From contig NZ_BLZO01000069.1 in assembly GCF_014132355.1 (NCBI RefSeq), forward strand, positions 1-64,000: DNA of 64,000 nt, given 5' to 3'. Below are positions 19,114-27,253 of the stretch, piece by piece; within the stretch, counting starts at the first letter, position 1; every line of letters begins with the position of its first letter. A program made the translations under genes and the position numbers. This stretch comes from Okeania sp. KiyG1. GTDB taxonomy: Bacteria > Cyanobacteriota > Cyanobacteriia > Cyanobacteriales > Microcoleaceae. Below the pieces are notes generated by a model. It saw only the letters and a program-made list of their open reading frames with translations, did not search any database and had not been told where the DNA came from.

Positions 19114-20045
19114 CCTGAGATTAGCTAATATGGATTTTTCAGGTATTCTACCGGATTTCTGGTGAAATTATTTGAGATTGTATCCGTTTAAATACTTATT
19201 TAAGAAAGCGATCGATAATACGGCCTATGGGGTGTCTCACCCTACAAATGGTATGGACATCGCTGGTGATATAGAATCCGGGGCGTTGCTGAATTGAAGT
19301 ATGAATGTGCGATTGTTTGGTTCTCGCCTTCGCCCCCGCTGGTCCCCCATTCAACAAAAAGCGCAGCATCCTCTGGCTTCCCCCTCCTCACACTCCCCAC
19401 ACCTCCCACACTCCCCACACCTCCCACACCTCTCACACTCCCCACACTCTCCCTATATTTTTAAATAGATCCACTCAGGGGTTCTATATGTCGCGGAGCA
19501 AAACGCTCGTACAGGAGTCAGGAGAAATGGAAATTACAGAGAATGTAGTTGAAAGAACTGTCCCTTAATTTTTCTGCCCTTGTCTGCACAAAATGCGCTC
19601 CATGGATGAGCTTTCTTGATCGAAAAGCTGACACTTTTTTCAACCTAAGAAGTCTAAAACTTTTATATGTCAATGCTTTGATATTTGATCGGTAAGCCCT
19701 AACTAGCAATAGGGCACTATAGAGAACATAGCATAGAGTCAAGTAAGTGTTTATAATTAATACATAAGTATTAGACATACTGCAGATCTAAGTATTTTTC
19801 ATCGCTGAATGTATAAAAAAAATTAATTTTTCAAAATCTTCAATGTTTATGCTGAATCTTTATCAAAATTTTACAAAACAAACTATACTTTTGTAATACT
19901 CTAGAAAAATAAGAACTACTCAATTTTGTGTCGTGCCCTTTCTTTATGATTCTCCTACCCAAATAGTTTTTCAATTTTCTGCGGGTAGTCAGTATTTTAG
20001 GAATATTTCTCTTTTGTCGGACAATTATCTGATTTACTAGAAAAA
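19114..20045. other. Gene-free spacer (0.9 kb)
   Basis: It contains a GGCGTTGCTGAATTGAAGTATGA fragment (19282), CACACCTCCCACACTCCCC-type short repeats (19380-19450), a degenerate reverse copy of the AGGGYTTGCTGA element (about 19495-19700) and an AT-rich stretch leading to the small gene at 20046. No RNA gene or promoter could be called with confidence. Confidence 0.5.
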
Positions 20046-20252
20046 ATGAACAATTCCCAAGCTCAATCTAAAACAACTTCCCTAGAATTAGTTATCAGTA
20101 ATATTTTTGCTGCTCGTAAAATTTCGGCTAGCGATCGCCAGCTTTTAAGAACGGTGTTACTTTTACCTAATCTTTTAAGTATCACACAACAAAACCAGAT
20201 TAAACAAATTTATGAAGAATTAATGGCTGGACGAATTAGTATTGTTAAATAG
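20046..20252 (+). CDS. Small conserved cyanobacterial protein (68 aa)
   Basis: A 68-residue soluble, helical protein with a Ser/Thr/Gln-rich head and the segment 'ISASDRQLLRTVLLL' followed by 'QIYEELMAGRISIV'. It resembles small hypothetical proteins found widely in cyanobacteria, but I know of no function. The coding signal (an HIP1 GCGATCGC inside the frame, good codon use) supports a real gene. The start is ATG 20046 after an A-rich run without a clear Shine-Dalgarno. Its TAG stop overlaps the first stem of the structured RNA that follows. Confidence 0.65.
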   Translation: MNNSQAQSKTTSLELVISNIFAARKISASDRQLLRTVLLLPNLLSITQQNQIKQIYEELMAGRISIVK

Positions 20253-20460
20253 TCAGCATCCCGCTCTAAAGAGATGGGGCTTAGTGCCTCGTTAATTTAG
20301 ATAGCTGACCAGCCTAAGTCCTACGAGGGCTACGTTGCATTTAAGAGCCAAAGTTCTCACCTTGGGATGCTTGCCAGTTCCATGCTCTGAAATCAAACAG
20401 TTAAAAGTTTACGAGGGGTAAAGCGGTGCTATCTGAATGTGCCGGAATGCAACAAAGGAA
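20252..20460 (+). ncRNA. Structured pseudoknotted RNA, HEARO/omega-RNA-like (no nuclease gene attached)
   Basis: Several perfect complementary pairs can be read directly: GTCAGC 20252-20257 with GCTGAC 20304-20309; CTCT/AGAG 20264-20273; GGCTTAG 20278-20284 with CTAAGTC 20314-20320 (one G-T); CCTCGT 20287-20292 with ACGAGG 20323-20328; GTTGCATT 20334-20341 with AATGCAAC 20446-20453. The third and fourth pairs interleave, so they form a pseudoknot. The size and interleaved layout recall HEARO RNAs, the guide RNAs of IscB/IsrB elements, but no such ORF follows. The family name is an inference; that the segment encodes a folded RNA or element end is better supported. Confidence 0.55.
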
Positions 20461-20697
20461 ATTCTCGAAACTACTTTGATACAACTGAGTTTTCTATTGA
20501 AGTTACCAAAGCTAAAACTAAACGGACTCGCTTTCTTTAGGGGAACAGAGGGAGAACAACTAAGTTGATTTTAAGAGTAACGGCGATTAAAATCCCCTGA
20601 ATCGAACTTCCTCCCCGAACTAAAGTATCGCGGCTCCCGTTCTCCCATAATTTTTCCGTGGAATTTAGTGAACATTCTTCTTCCTTCTGCTATAAAT
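20461..20697. other. Second structured segment downstream of the RNA
   Basis: GGGAGAAC (about 20549-20556) is a perfect reverse complement of GTTCTCCC (about 20639-20646), enclosing a CAACTAAGTTG hairpin and ATTTTAA...TTAAAAT. AGGGGA also pairs with TCCCCT across the first arm. A short frame ending at 20541 reads 'NYFDTTEFSIEVTKAK', possibly the eroded tail of a protein. This may be the 3' end of the same mobile element. Confidence 0.4.
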
Positions 20698-20973
20698 AGG
20701 GCGTGACCGATCTAATCTAAAAGTATTTACAGATAAAGGTAAGTGCCTTTTTGGGGTCAAATTGCAGTGCCTGGTATCACGTCTAAAACCCTCATGCATG
20801 GATCGTATTTTAGGCTCATAGTTGGGCAGAAAAATAATTCTTACAATTCTTACTCCTACCTCCTCGCTCGTACCCATTTCTCCTGTCTCCTGTCTCCTGT
20901 CTTCCCCTCCAGGGAGGGGTTAGGGGTGGGTTGTCTCCTACCCTCACCCATAAGACTTTTTGCCGCAAACCCT
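20698..20973. repeat. MITE-like element of the AGGGYTTGCTGA family
   Basis: A 276 bp copy, 'AGGGCGTGACCGATCTAATC' at the left and GCAAACCCT at the right, with the shared interior (ATTTACAGATAAAGG, GGGCAGAAAAAT, TCCTACCTCCTCGCTC, CTCCTGTCTCCTGTC, CCCTCACCCATAAGA). It ends 15 bp from the 3' end of the Tab2-like gene. Other copies: 24541, 46288, 47487, 50264, 59119. Confidence 0.75.
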
Positions 20974-20987
20974 AAATAATTTTTTTT

Positions 20988-21821
20988 CTACTGTAAAAGC
21001 CAAAATCCACTGTAAGTCATCCCAGAATCATCTGGTTGTACTAACAGAAAATGTAACCCCTGACTATGTTGTTTTCTCTGTTCATAAACTTGAGCTGCTG
21101 ATGAAACTTCTCGGTCTGAAAAAGTAGCAACTACCCATCGATCTACTAATCCCGCCTCTAAAATTAACCCATCAGGATCACCAGAAACATACTTTAAAAA
21201 GTATGGTTGCGCTGCTTCTAACCATTTAGCTAATCTCATAGACTGACGACCTCCGTCTATAACAACCCCTGGTATAGGAAGTGTTGAAGACAATCCTAAA
21301 TTTAAGGGTAAAAGAAATTCAGATACTGTCAAAATAGGAATTGGGCGTTCAATAATATCCTTAATATTACCCGCAGGTAATGTAGCAAATCTCCAGCGAT
21401 CGCCCCAAAGATTTTCAGCTAATGGTACGGGTGGAGGAGAATCTAATTTTAAGGGATCGTAAAATTCCCCAGTATATGTTTCCATCCCCTGATATTCTTG
21501 CGCCCTATCTAGTAACCATTGTTTTAAAGCAGTAGTACGTCTAGTCGCTTCCACTTTTACCCCCAATATTTGAGCTGCGGTTTCAATTAAACCCAAAGAT
21601 TGAGGTCGAAATACTTGAATTGTATCTGGTATCTCCTGGCCTTGACCCACTGTTCTCAGTTGCTCCACTACCCAATGGGCATTAACTTCTGGTTGGGGAC
21701 AAATAGCCGTAAATTCTAGGCTACGAGTGGGAGTACAAATTAATAATTCCCATAACTGTTGGCCTTGTTTATCCTGGAGTGGACGACGATAAAAATCTGC
21801 TTGCCAAATACTATTGTTCAT
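20988..21821 (-). CDS. Tab2/Atab2 family RNA-binding protein
   Basis: 277 residues across the whole Tab2/Atab2 (DUF1092) family. In algae and plants members are needed for translation of the photosystem I psaB mRNA and other chloroplast messages; cyanobacterial members are conserved but less studied. Family features seen: N-terminal 'IWQADFYRRPLQDKQGQQLWELLICT', central 'LPAGNIKDIIERPIPIL' and 'PGVVIDGGRQSMRLAKWL', and a C-terminal 'LHFLLVQPDDSGMTYSGFWLL'. It has no signal or membrane segment and is expected in the cytoplasm. Its start is 360 bp from the divergent avtA frame, with a GAAGAAG tandem directly upstream. Confidence 0.88.
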   Translation of the reverse strand: MNNSIWQADFYRRPLQDKQGQQLWELLICTPTRSLEFTAICPQPEVNAHWVVEQLRTVGQGQEIPDTIQVFRPQSLGLIETAAQILGVKVEATRRTTALKQWLLDRAQEYQGMETYTGEFYDPLKLDSPPPVPLAENLWGDRWRFATLPAGNIKDIIERPIPILTVSEFLLPLNLGLSSTLPIPGVVIDGGRQSMRLAKWLEAAQPYFLKYVSGDPDGLILEAGLVDRWVVATFSDREVSSAAQVYEQRKQHSQGLHFLLVQPDDSGMTYSGFWLLQ

Positions 21822-22230
21822 TTATTTTTGAAGGAAGAAGGAAGAAGGAAGAAGGAAGAAGGAAAATTGGCTGGTTGAATTACCGAAAAATTTAGGTATA
21901 AAGATTTGATTTATGGAGAAAAAAGCGGTCGTTTTGCTAGCGCAAAGCTCCGCTAACGGCTGTCGCCGATATGTTTGCGTAGCATTCCGCACCGAAAAGC
22001 GGAGCTTCCCGTAGGGTGGGATGGCGTTTGCTATCGCAAAGCTGCGCTAAAAGCGGAGCGGCTCTGATAAGAGCGGGTCTCAGAGCCATATCCAATCGAC
22101 CAAAATCCTTTTAACCAATCCTCTTAGTTTATAAGAAGAGGTAATTCTAAATTCTAAATTCTAAATTCTAAATTCTGGAATCTTGGCTACAATAAAAAAT
22201 TGTCAATCTATTTATATTTTATTAGATGCT
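21822..22230. repeat. Repeat-filled divergent spacer
   Basis: Contains GGAAGAA heptamer repeats (21830-21862), a long copy of the TTTTTCGG / GGTCGA element (21883-22145) enlarged by insertions of 'GCGTAGCATTCCGCACCG'-type and 'GCGCAAAGCTCCGC'-type short repeats, and TTCTAAA repeats (22144-22177). The TTG at 22183 at the edge of this repeat is unlikely to be the avtA start. Confidence 0.55.
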
Positions 22231-23520
22231 ATGGTTAATCCGGCCCTGAGTGAATTTGGTACAACTATGTCCCGCCTCACAGGTGTGCGGGCAATTATGG
22301 CAGATATTATTGCTACTCTACGAGCAGGCCAGGGACAGGAGTTTCTCAACTTCAGTTCAGGAAATCCCCTGGTTTTGCCAGAAGTAGAAAAGTTGTGGCG
22401 GGATTGTACCACAAAATTATTGGCAAGTCCAGAATATGGGGAAGTTGTGGGGCGTTACGGTTCATCTCAGGGTTATCAACCGTTTATTGATGCAATTGTT
22501 AATGATTTTAACCGCCGCTATGGCCTGAATTTAAGCGATCGCAATATTTTAATTACCCCAGGTTCTCAGTCTATATATTTCTATGCTGCTAATGCTTTTG
22601 CTGGATATACTAACAGTCAAACTCTGAAAAAAATTGTTCTACCTCTGAGTCCAGATTATACAGGTTATGGCGGAGTGAGTTTATTCCCTGAAGCAGTGGT
22701 AGCTTATAAACCTACTCTGGAAATAGATGCTGAATCTCATCGCTTCAAATATTGTCCAGATTTTAGTCAGTTGGTCATTGATGAAAATACTGGTTGTGTC
22801 ATTTTCTCACGCCCCTGCAATCCTACTGGTAATGTGATTAGTGCTGATGAGGTTAAGAAAATTGCAGATCGGGCTGCTGTTTATGATGTGCCAGTATTTG
22901 TGGATGCTGCTTATGCTCCCCCATATCCAGGATTAAATTTTGTGGAGATGGAGCCAATATTTGGGGACAATATTTGTCATTGTATGAGTTTATCGAAAGC
23001 TGGACTTCCTGGAGAAAGAATCGGCATTGCTATTGGGGACGAACGAATAATTGAGGTTTTGCAGGCTTTCCAGACTAATATGTGTATTCATTCTCCTCGT
23101 TATGGACAAGCGATCGCTACTGATGCAATTAATTCTGGCGCTCTGGCAGAAATTTCTACTGGAGTAATTCGGCCTTTTTATCAAAATAAGTTTTCGATTT
23201 TAGAATCTACTTTATCAAAAGCTTTACCAAAAAGTTTGCCTTGGTTTCTCCATCGTTTTGAAGGAGCAATTTTTGCTTGGTTATGGTTGAAAGATTTACC
23301 GATGACTGACTGGGAACTTTATCAAAAGTTGAAGGAAGTGGGGGTTATTGTTGTGCCTGGCAGCTCTTTTTTCCCTGGTTTGCGCGAAGAGTGGCCTCAT
23401 AAGCAAGAGTGTATTCGGATTAGTTTAACGGCTTCTGATGAGGATATTCAAGAAGGAATGGAACGTTTAGCGAAGATGGTGGTTTCTATTTTTTCAAGCA
23501 CATCAACTAACTTTATTTAA
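22231..23520 (+). CDS. avtA: Valine-pyruvate aminotransferase
   Basis: PLP-dependent class I/II aminotransferase (AvtA family) that exchanges the amino group between valine or alanine and the matching 2-oxo acid. With the ATG at 22231 it is 429 residues, close to the family length. Visible: 'GRYGSSQGYQPF' and 'ITPGSQSIYFYAANAF' (cofactor phosphate region), 'FSRPCNPTGNV' with the substrate/PLP Asn, 'VDAAYAPPYPG' with the PLP-ring Asp and Tyr, and Lys256 in 'SLSKAGLPGERIG' as the Schiff-base lysine. An upstream in-frame TTG at 22183 is not favoured because it lies at the end of a dispersed repeat. Cytoplasmic. Confidence 0.93.
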   Translation: MVNPALSEFGTTMSRLTGVRAIMADIIATLRAGQGQEFLNFSSGNPLVLPEVEKLWRDCTTKLLASPEYGEVVGRYGSSQGYQPFIDAIVNDFNRRYGLNLSDRNILITPGSQSIYFYAANAFAGYTNSQTLKKIVLPLSPDYTGYGGVSLFPEAVVAYKPTLEIDAESHRFKYCPDFSQLVIDENTGCVIFSRPCNPTGNVISADEVKKIADRAAVYDVPVFVDAAYAPPYPGLNFVEMEPIFGDNICHCMSLSKAGLPGERIGIAIGDERIIEVLQAFQTNMCIHSPRYGQAIATDAINSGALAEISTGVIRPFYQNKFSILESTLSKALPKSLPWFLHRFEGAIFAWLWLKDLPMTDWELYQKLKEVGVIVVPGSSFFPGLREEWPHKQECIRISLTASDEDIQEGMERLAKMVVSIFSSTSTNFI

Positions 23521-23730
23521 TATAGCTATTATCCAAGTTAGAGTTAACAATAATGTTACAGTTGGAGAGATTATTTCTAGTAGTCTGATTCTTCCTAATA
23601 AGATTTAGTTGAAAGCTTCTGCTATCCCTCTAGGTTTACCAAAAACTTATTAGTTTGTTAAACGTATTAAGCAATTTTTAATAGCATAGACTTCAAAAAA
23701 ATACATATAAATAAAAGGAGTATAAAATAT

Positions 23731-24210
23731 ATGAATGCCTCAATTTATAGTATTGCAATTGAACCCACTGCTGGAATTGCTAGACATTATTTTATTTCGT
23801 CTGACGGAACATTTGAAAATTAAATTGGGTGGGGGCCTCAAGGAATTGAATATCGGGGAAAAGGGGCAGAATTAACAGTTGAACAAGAACAACGAGCTTG
23901 TGAATATTTACACAAGTTTGGCAAGTACAATATTCATACTAATAATTGTGAAATGTTTGCTTGGTATGTCATTACTGGAAGACATTATTCTGGGCAAATT
24001 CAAGAAAAAATTCACACTGCAATTGGAGCTAAAATGGTTTCTCTTGTACAACCTGTTTTGACCACTAGAGAAATAGTTAATTATCAGTATGAAAAAGCAA
24101 TAGTTTGTAAATTTAATGAAGACCTAGAAAAAGCAAAACTTGCTAGGTTAAAATCAGAGCAAGCAATGCGTGATGATTTTTGGAAAAAAAGAGATGCTAA
24201 GGAAAATTAG
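23731..24210 (+). pseudogene. LRAT-like (NlpC/P60 superfamily) protein with an in-frame TAA
   Basis: An ATG at 23731 with AAAAGGAG 10 nt upstream opens a frame that reads through to 24210 except for one TAA at 23821-23823, after 'SSDGTFEN'. The C-terminal part has 'TNNCEMFAWYVITGRHYSGQI', close to the catalytic Cys motif NCEHF of lecithin retinol acyltransferase-like proteins, followed by a Lys/Glu-rich helix. Frame and similarity continue on both sides of the stop without any indel, so this is a nonsense change rather than a run-length error. A His in 'GIARHYFI' could be the partner residue. An ATG at 23953 could restart translation but would lose the N-terminus. Confidence 0.6.
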
Positions 24211-24359
24211 ATTTGAGAGTAATACCAAATTCAAGAAAGATTGTTACAGTAAAATCCGGGGGTCAAAGGATTGGAAAATTGGCACTTGTTCTCTCTCATA
24301 ACTAACACCTAACACCTAGAAATCAACCACTGTAGCAATATTTTATGAAAATGGTATAA

Positions 24360-24540
24360 ATTAAGTTCCTTACCTAATAATGAAGGTTTAAAGCCTCTCC
24401 TTTAAAGGAGAAAAAAGTGGTCGTTAGTGTAGCTTCCCGTAGGGTGAGATGGCGAGGTCTCAGAGCTATATCCAATCGACCAAGAGAAGAAAAAATTTTC
24501 CCTTTTGCGTCAATCCTCTCCTTTTCAAGGAGAGGTAATT
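24360..24540. repeat. GGTCGA/GGCGAGG dispersed element (reverse orientation)
   Basis: Copy with 'GGTTTAAAGCCTCTCCTTT', 'CCCGTAGGGTGAGATGGCGAGG', 'ATATCCAATCGACCAAGAG' and terminal CTCCTTTTCAAGGAGAGG. The following AGGGCTTGCTGA element is inserted directly at its end. Confidence 0.6.
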
Positions 24541-24783
24541 AGGGCTTGCTGATTAAATCTAAAAGTATTTACAGATAAAGGTAAGTGCCTTTTTGGGGCC
24601 TTTAAAAAGTGCCTGGTTTTCAGCTCTTCATGCTCATGCATGGAGCGTATTTTAGGCGCATAGTTGGGCAGAAAAATCACTGTATCCAAAACTTAGCTCC
24701 TACCTCCTCGCTCCCGACCCTTTTCTCCTGTCTCCTGTCTCCTGTCTCCTACCCTCACCCATAAGAATTTTTCAGCAAACCCT
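24541..24783. repeat. MITE-like element of the AGGGYTTGCTGA family (best copy)
   Basis: A 243 bp segment with termini AGGGCTTGCTGA and TCAGCAAACCCT, flanked by TAATT on the left and AATTA on the right. It has no ORF. It defines the family consensus used for the other copies. Confidence 0.8.
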
Positions 24784-24925
24784 AATTATTAATTATTAAT
24801 TATTAATTGTTGAAGCATCCTAATTGTGCTTTCAGGATTTAATTTTTGAAGTTCACAGATTATTCTCCTGTAGAATCTGCTAAAAATATAAAGATACTAA
24901 TATTTGAAAAAAAGCCACTGTAACA

Positions 24926-25627
24926 ATGATAACTGTCAAAGAAGCTAGAGAACAAGCATTATCTTTTCTTAGTCAACAAGGACTTGAAAGAGAATTTATT
25001 GAAAATGCCTCAGTCAAACTTGATGATGCAGAAAAATTGATTAATATCAGCCGTCAAAAAAATCATCAGAAAATATTAGAAATTGGCACATTTGTCGGAG
25101 TTTCCACTGCTGTATTAGGATTGTGCCTACCAGAGTCAAAAATTGTTTGTGTCGATGCCGATCTTCCTGTAGAACTTCTCAATCTTCTTTGTGTTAAACA
25201 ATTTGAAATTAAAAATCAACAAACTCATTTATATTTTGTTGAAAAAGTGCTTAAACACTTTGAAATTTTGACAAGATTTACCTTAAAACGAGGTTTTTTT
25301 TCTTGCGGTTTTCCCAACAAAGAAGATTTAGATAAAGTTGTAAATTATGGGATTAACCTTGAAGATAGAGAAATTATTGGTCGAGAAATATGTGAAGAAT
25401 ATGGACCATTCGATCTAGCATTTCTGGATGCAGACCATCGAACAGAAGCGGTCAAACAAGACCTAACATTACTTTCTAGTTACATTAAACCAGAAGGAAC
25501 AATTATTCTTCATGATGTTGGCTTAGATTATTGGGGACAACAAGTACGACAAGGTGTGGAATTGTTCTTAAAAGAACATCCTCAAAAAAAATTTAATATT
25601 GAAGGTGAAATTGGCTTGATATCTTAA
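24926..25627 (+). CDS. Class I SAM-dependent methyltransferase
   Basis: 233-residue cytoplasmic methyltransferase of the Methyltransf_24/O-methyltransferase-like group. The SAM-binding glycine motif is 'ILEIGTFVGVSTAVLGL' (about residues 51-67), the acidic ribose-binding residue follows in 'IVCVDAD', and 'DLAFLDADHRTEAVKQDL' plus 'GTIILHDVG' supply the later motifs. Between them sits an unusually long insert (about 90-145) with a predicted helix and 'RGFFSCGFPNKEDLD', which may shape the substrate site. It stands alone between repeat-rich spacers, so the substrate cannot be inferred. Confidence 0.82.
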   Translation: MITVKEAREQALSFLSQQGLEREFIENASVKLDDAEKLINISRQKNHQKILEIGTFVGVSTAVLGLCLPESKIVCVDADLPVELLNLLCVKQFEIKNQQTHLYFVEKVLKHFEILTRFTLKRGFFSCGFPNKEDLDKVVNYGINLEDREIIGREICEEYGPFDLAFLDADHRTEAVKQDLTLLSSYIKPEGTIILHDVGLDYWGQQVRQGVELFLKEHPQKKFNIEGEIGLIS

Positions 25628-26413
25628 GGTTTTGTCAGCAACGAATGATTCTTAAAACTTAAAATTGGGTCATAAATTCCAGATACCGAGTTTCTAGCAC
25701 TGCCTTATACCAATTTAATCAAAGAATGTTACAAATGAGTGACTGGAAATCCTTGCCAGATATACATTTTTCCATACATCCATTTTTAAAATTGGTATTA
25801 GTCAGAGACTCGGTTAATTTTTTGGTGTTGCTGATTCTGGGTATGATTTGATGATTTGATGATTTTGGATTTTGGATTTTGGATTTTGGATGGTTTGAAC
25901 TACTTGTTAATATTAACTGTTCCCTGTTCTATGTTAAATGTTCCCTCCATACCTATAAACCTACTTTCATACCTTAATTCAGCAATGCCAATTTTTTATA
26001 TCTTAATATTTATAAATATCAAATTTTATAAGCTACATATATTTGAAATTCATATTTAATAAAAATAAATTTTATAGTGAATTAAACTTTCAATAAATTA
26101 TTTTTATTTGTAACTCAAATAAAGTCATAATCAAAAATTGTAAATCTTATACCAAATCCGGTCCTGAATGCACCACGTTTTTCGTTCTTCCTCTCTAACT
26201 TTTCTGCCTCCAGCATAGCTGCCTTACCCTTGTAAACCGGACATGATATTAGTTATCAATACAAAGCGAAAATTCCCCTGCTCAAAGTGAAGTTCTAAAG
26301 AAGAAATGAAAATTCTCCCGATCAAAGCAAAGTTCTCAAGAATAAGCTATAAGTAGTAAAAGAATGAGGGGTCTTACCCCTCAATGTAGTTACAGCTTTA
26401 TCAAGGATGTCCA
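25628..26413. other. Spacer with three inverted-repeat elements and a hairpin leader
   Basis: It holds an ATACCAATTT...AATTGGTAT element (25707-25798), an AATTTTTTGGTGTTGCTGA element (25816-25997) containing GGATTTT tandem repeats, and a third segment ending in AACCGGACATGATAT (about 26152-26250). At 26367-26383 a GAGGGG-TCTTA-CCCCTC hairpin lies 30 nt upstream of the next gene. A direct repeat GAAAATTC(C/T)CC...AAGTTCT occurs at 26270-26345. Confidence 0.55.
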
Positions 26414-26989
26414 ATGCTAAAGACTTTTCCGATTGATACAACGCGAAATATCAATCCTCTAACCAATAACTTCAGGGTCAACAATTTCAACAGATATACC
26501 GTAGCCATTCCTGACAATGAAATGACTAAATCAGAACTCTTACAACTCCCAACAATGTCTAGTTGTATTCGCCTTGGCCTAGAAAATTTAAAATCCTTTG
26601 AAGTAGTAGACCATCAGTTTAGAAATTGGGGCCTAACTTTCTCTAATGCAATTGCGATCGAACCCTCAAACCCTGCTTTTGCAATTCCTCCAGGTGTAAA
26701 AGTATTAATGGGAGCGCCAAAAAGTGGCCTAATAGAAATTCACTTTAAATTTCCAGTCAAGTTTGTCAGTGGAGTGGTTACCAGTTCTCGCCGAACAATC
26801 TTGTCAGCTTACGATCAAAATGAAGAACTTCTGGCCAAAGATGAAACGTCCGCCTCAAACTTGCTTAACTCTAATTCACATATTTCCCCAAATGCTCAAT
26901 TAACTGTGAATGCCGAGAACATTCACAAAGTTAGTTTCTACGCTTTTGAGGGTCAACTAATAGTTGTTGATTTGAAGTTTGGCTTCTGA
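26414..26989 (+). CDS. Hypothetical beta-rich protein
   Basis: 191 residues with no signal peptide or membrane segment. The central and C-terminal part alternates short hydrophobic strands ('KVLMGAPKSGLIEIHFKF', 'VKFVSGVVTSSRRTILSAYD', 'HKVSFYAFEGQLIVVDLKF'), the pattern of a jelly-roll or carbohydrate-binding beta-sandwich like those in PEP-CTERM exoproteins, although no sorting tail is present. A second ATG-containing frame was not preferred. A GAGGGG hairpin upstream might affect its expression. Function unknown. Confidence 0.7.
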   Translation: MLKTFPIDTTRNINPLTNNFRVNNFNRYTVAIPDNEMTKSELLQLPTMSSCIRLGLENLKSFEVVDHQFRNWGLTFSNAIAIEPSNPAFAIPPGVKVLMGAPKSGLIEIHFKFPVKFVSGVVTSSRRTILSAYDQNEELLAKDETSASNLLNSNSHISPNAQLTVNAENIHKVSFYAFEGQLIVVDLKFGF

Positions 26990-27253
26990 AACTCCCCAAA
27001 AGTTCCATCGAGCTTCAAGATTTGATACCAATTTGAAAAAAGAATGTTACAAATAGTTTCAAACTTTAGATATCGAATAATTTGCTGAAATTACTGCAAA
27101 ATAAAAGTTTTGAGCTATAAAATCTGACTTTTGACTTTTGAGTTTTGACTTTTGAATTCCGTGAAACGGTATGAGAACTTATCCTAACTTTTCTTAATAG
27201 TGCTATAAGTAATAAATCCATGAATAGTTTAGTACCAGGAAGAGTGTCAGAAA

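Noticed and set aside
19305-19778. Two opposing frames of about 87 codons
   Set aside because: They run through CACACCTCCC repeats and a degenerate MITE; no ribosome-binding site and no family resemblance.
20560-20660. A TTCGATTC T-loop-like string on the minus strand, considered as tRNA
   Set aside because: No acceptor stem or anticodon arm can be placed around it; it belongs to the structured segment behind the RNA.
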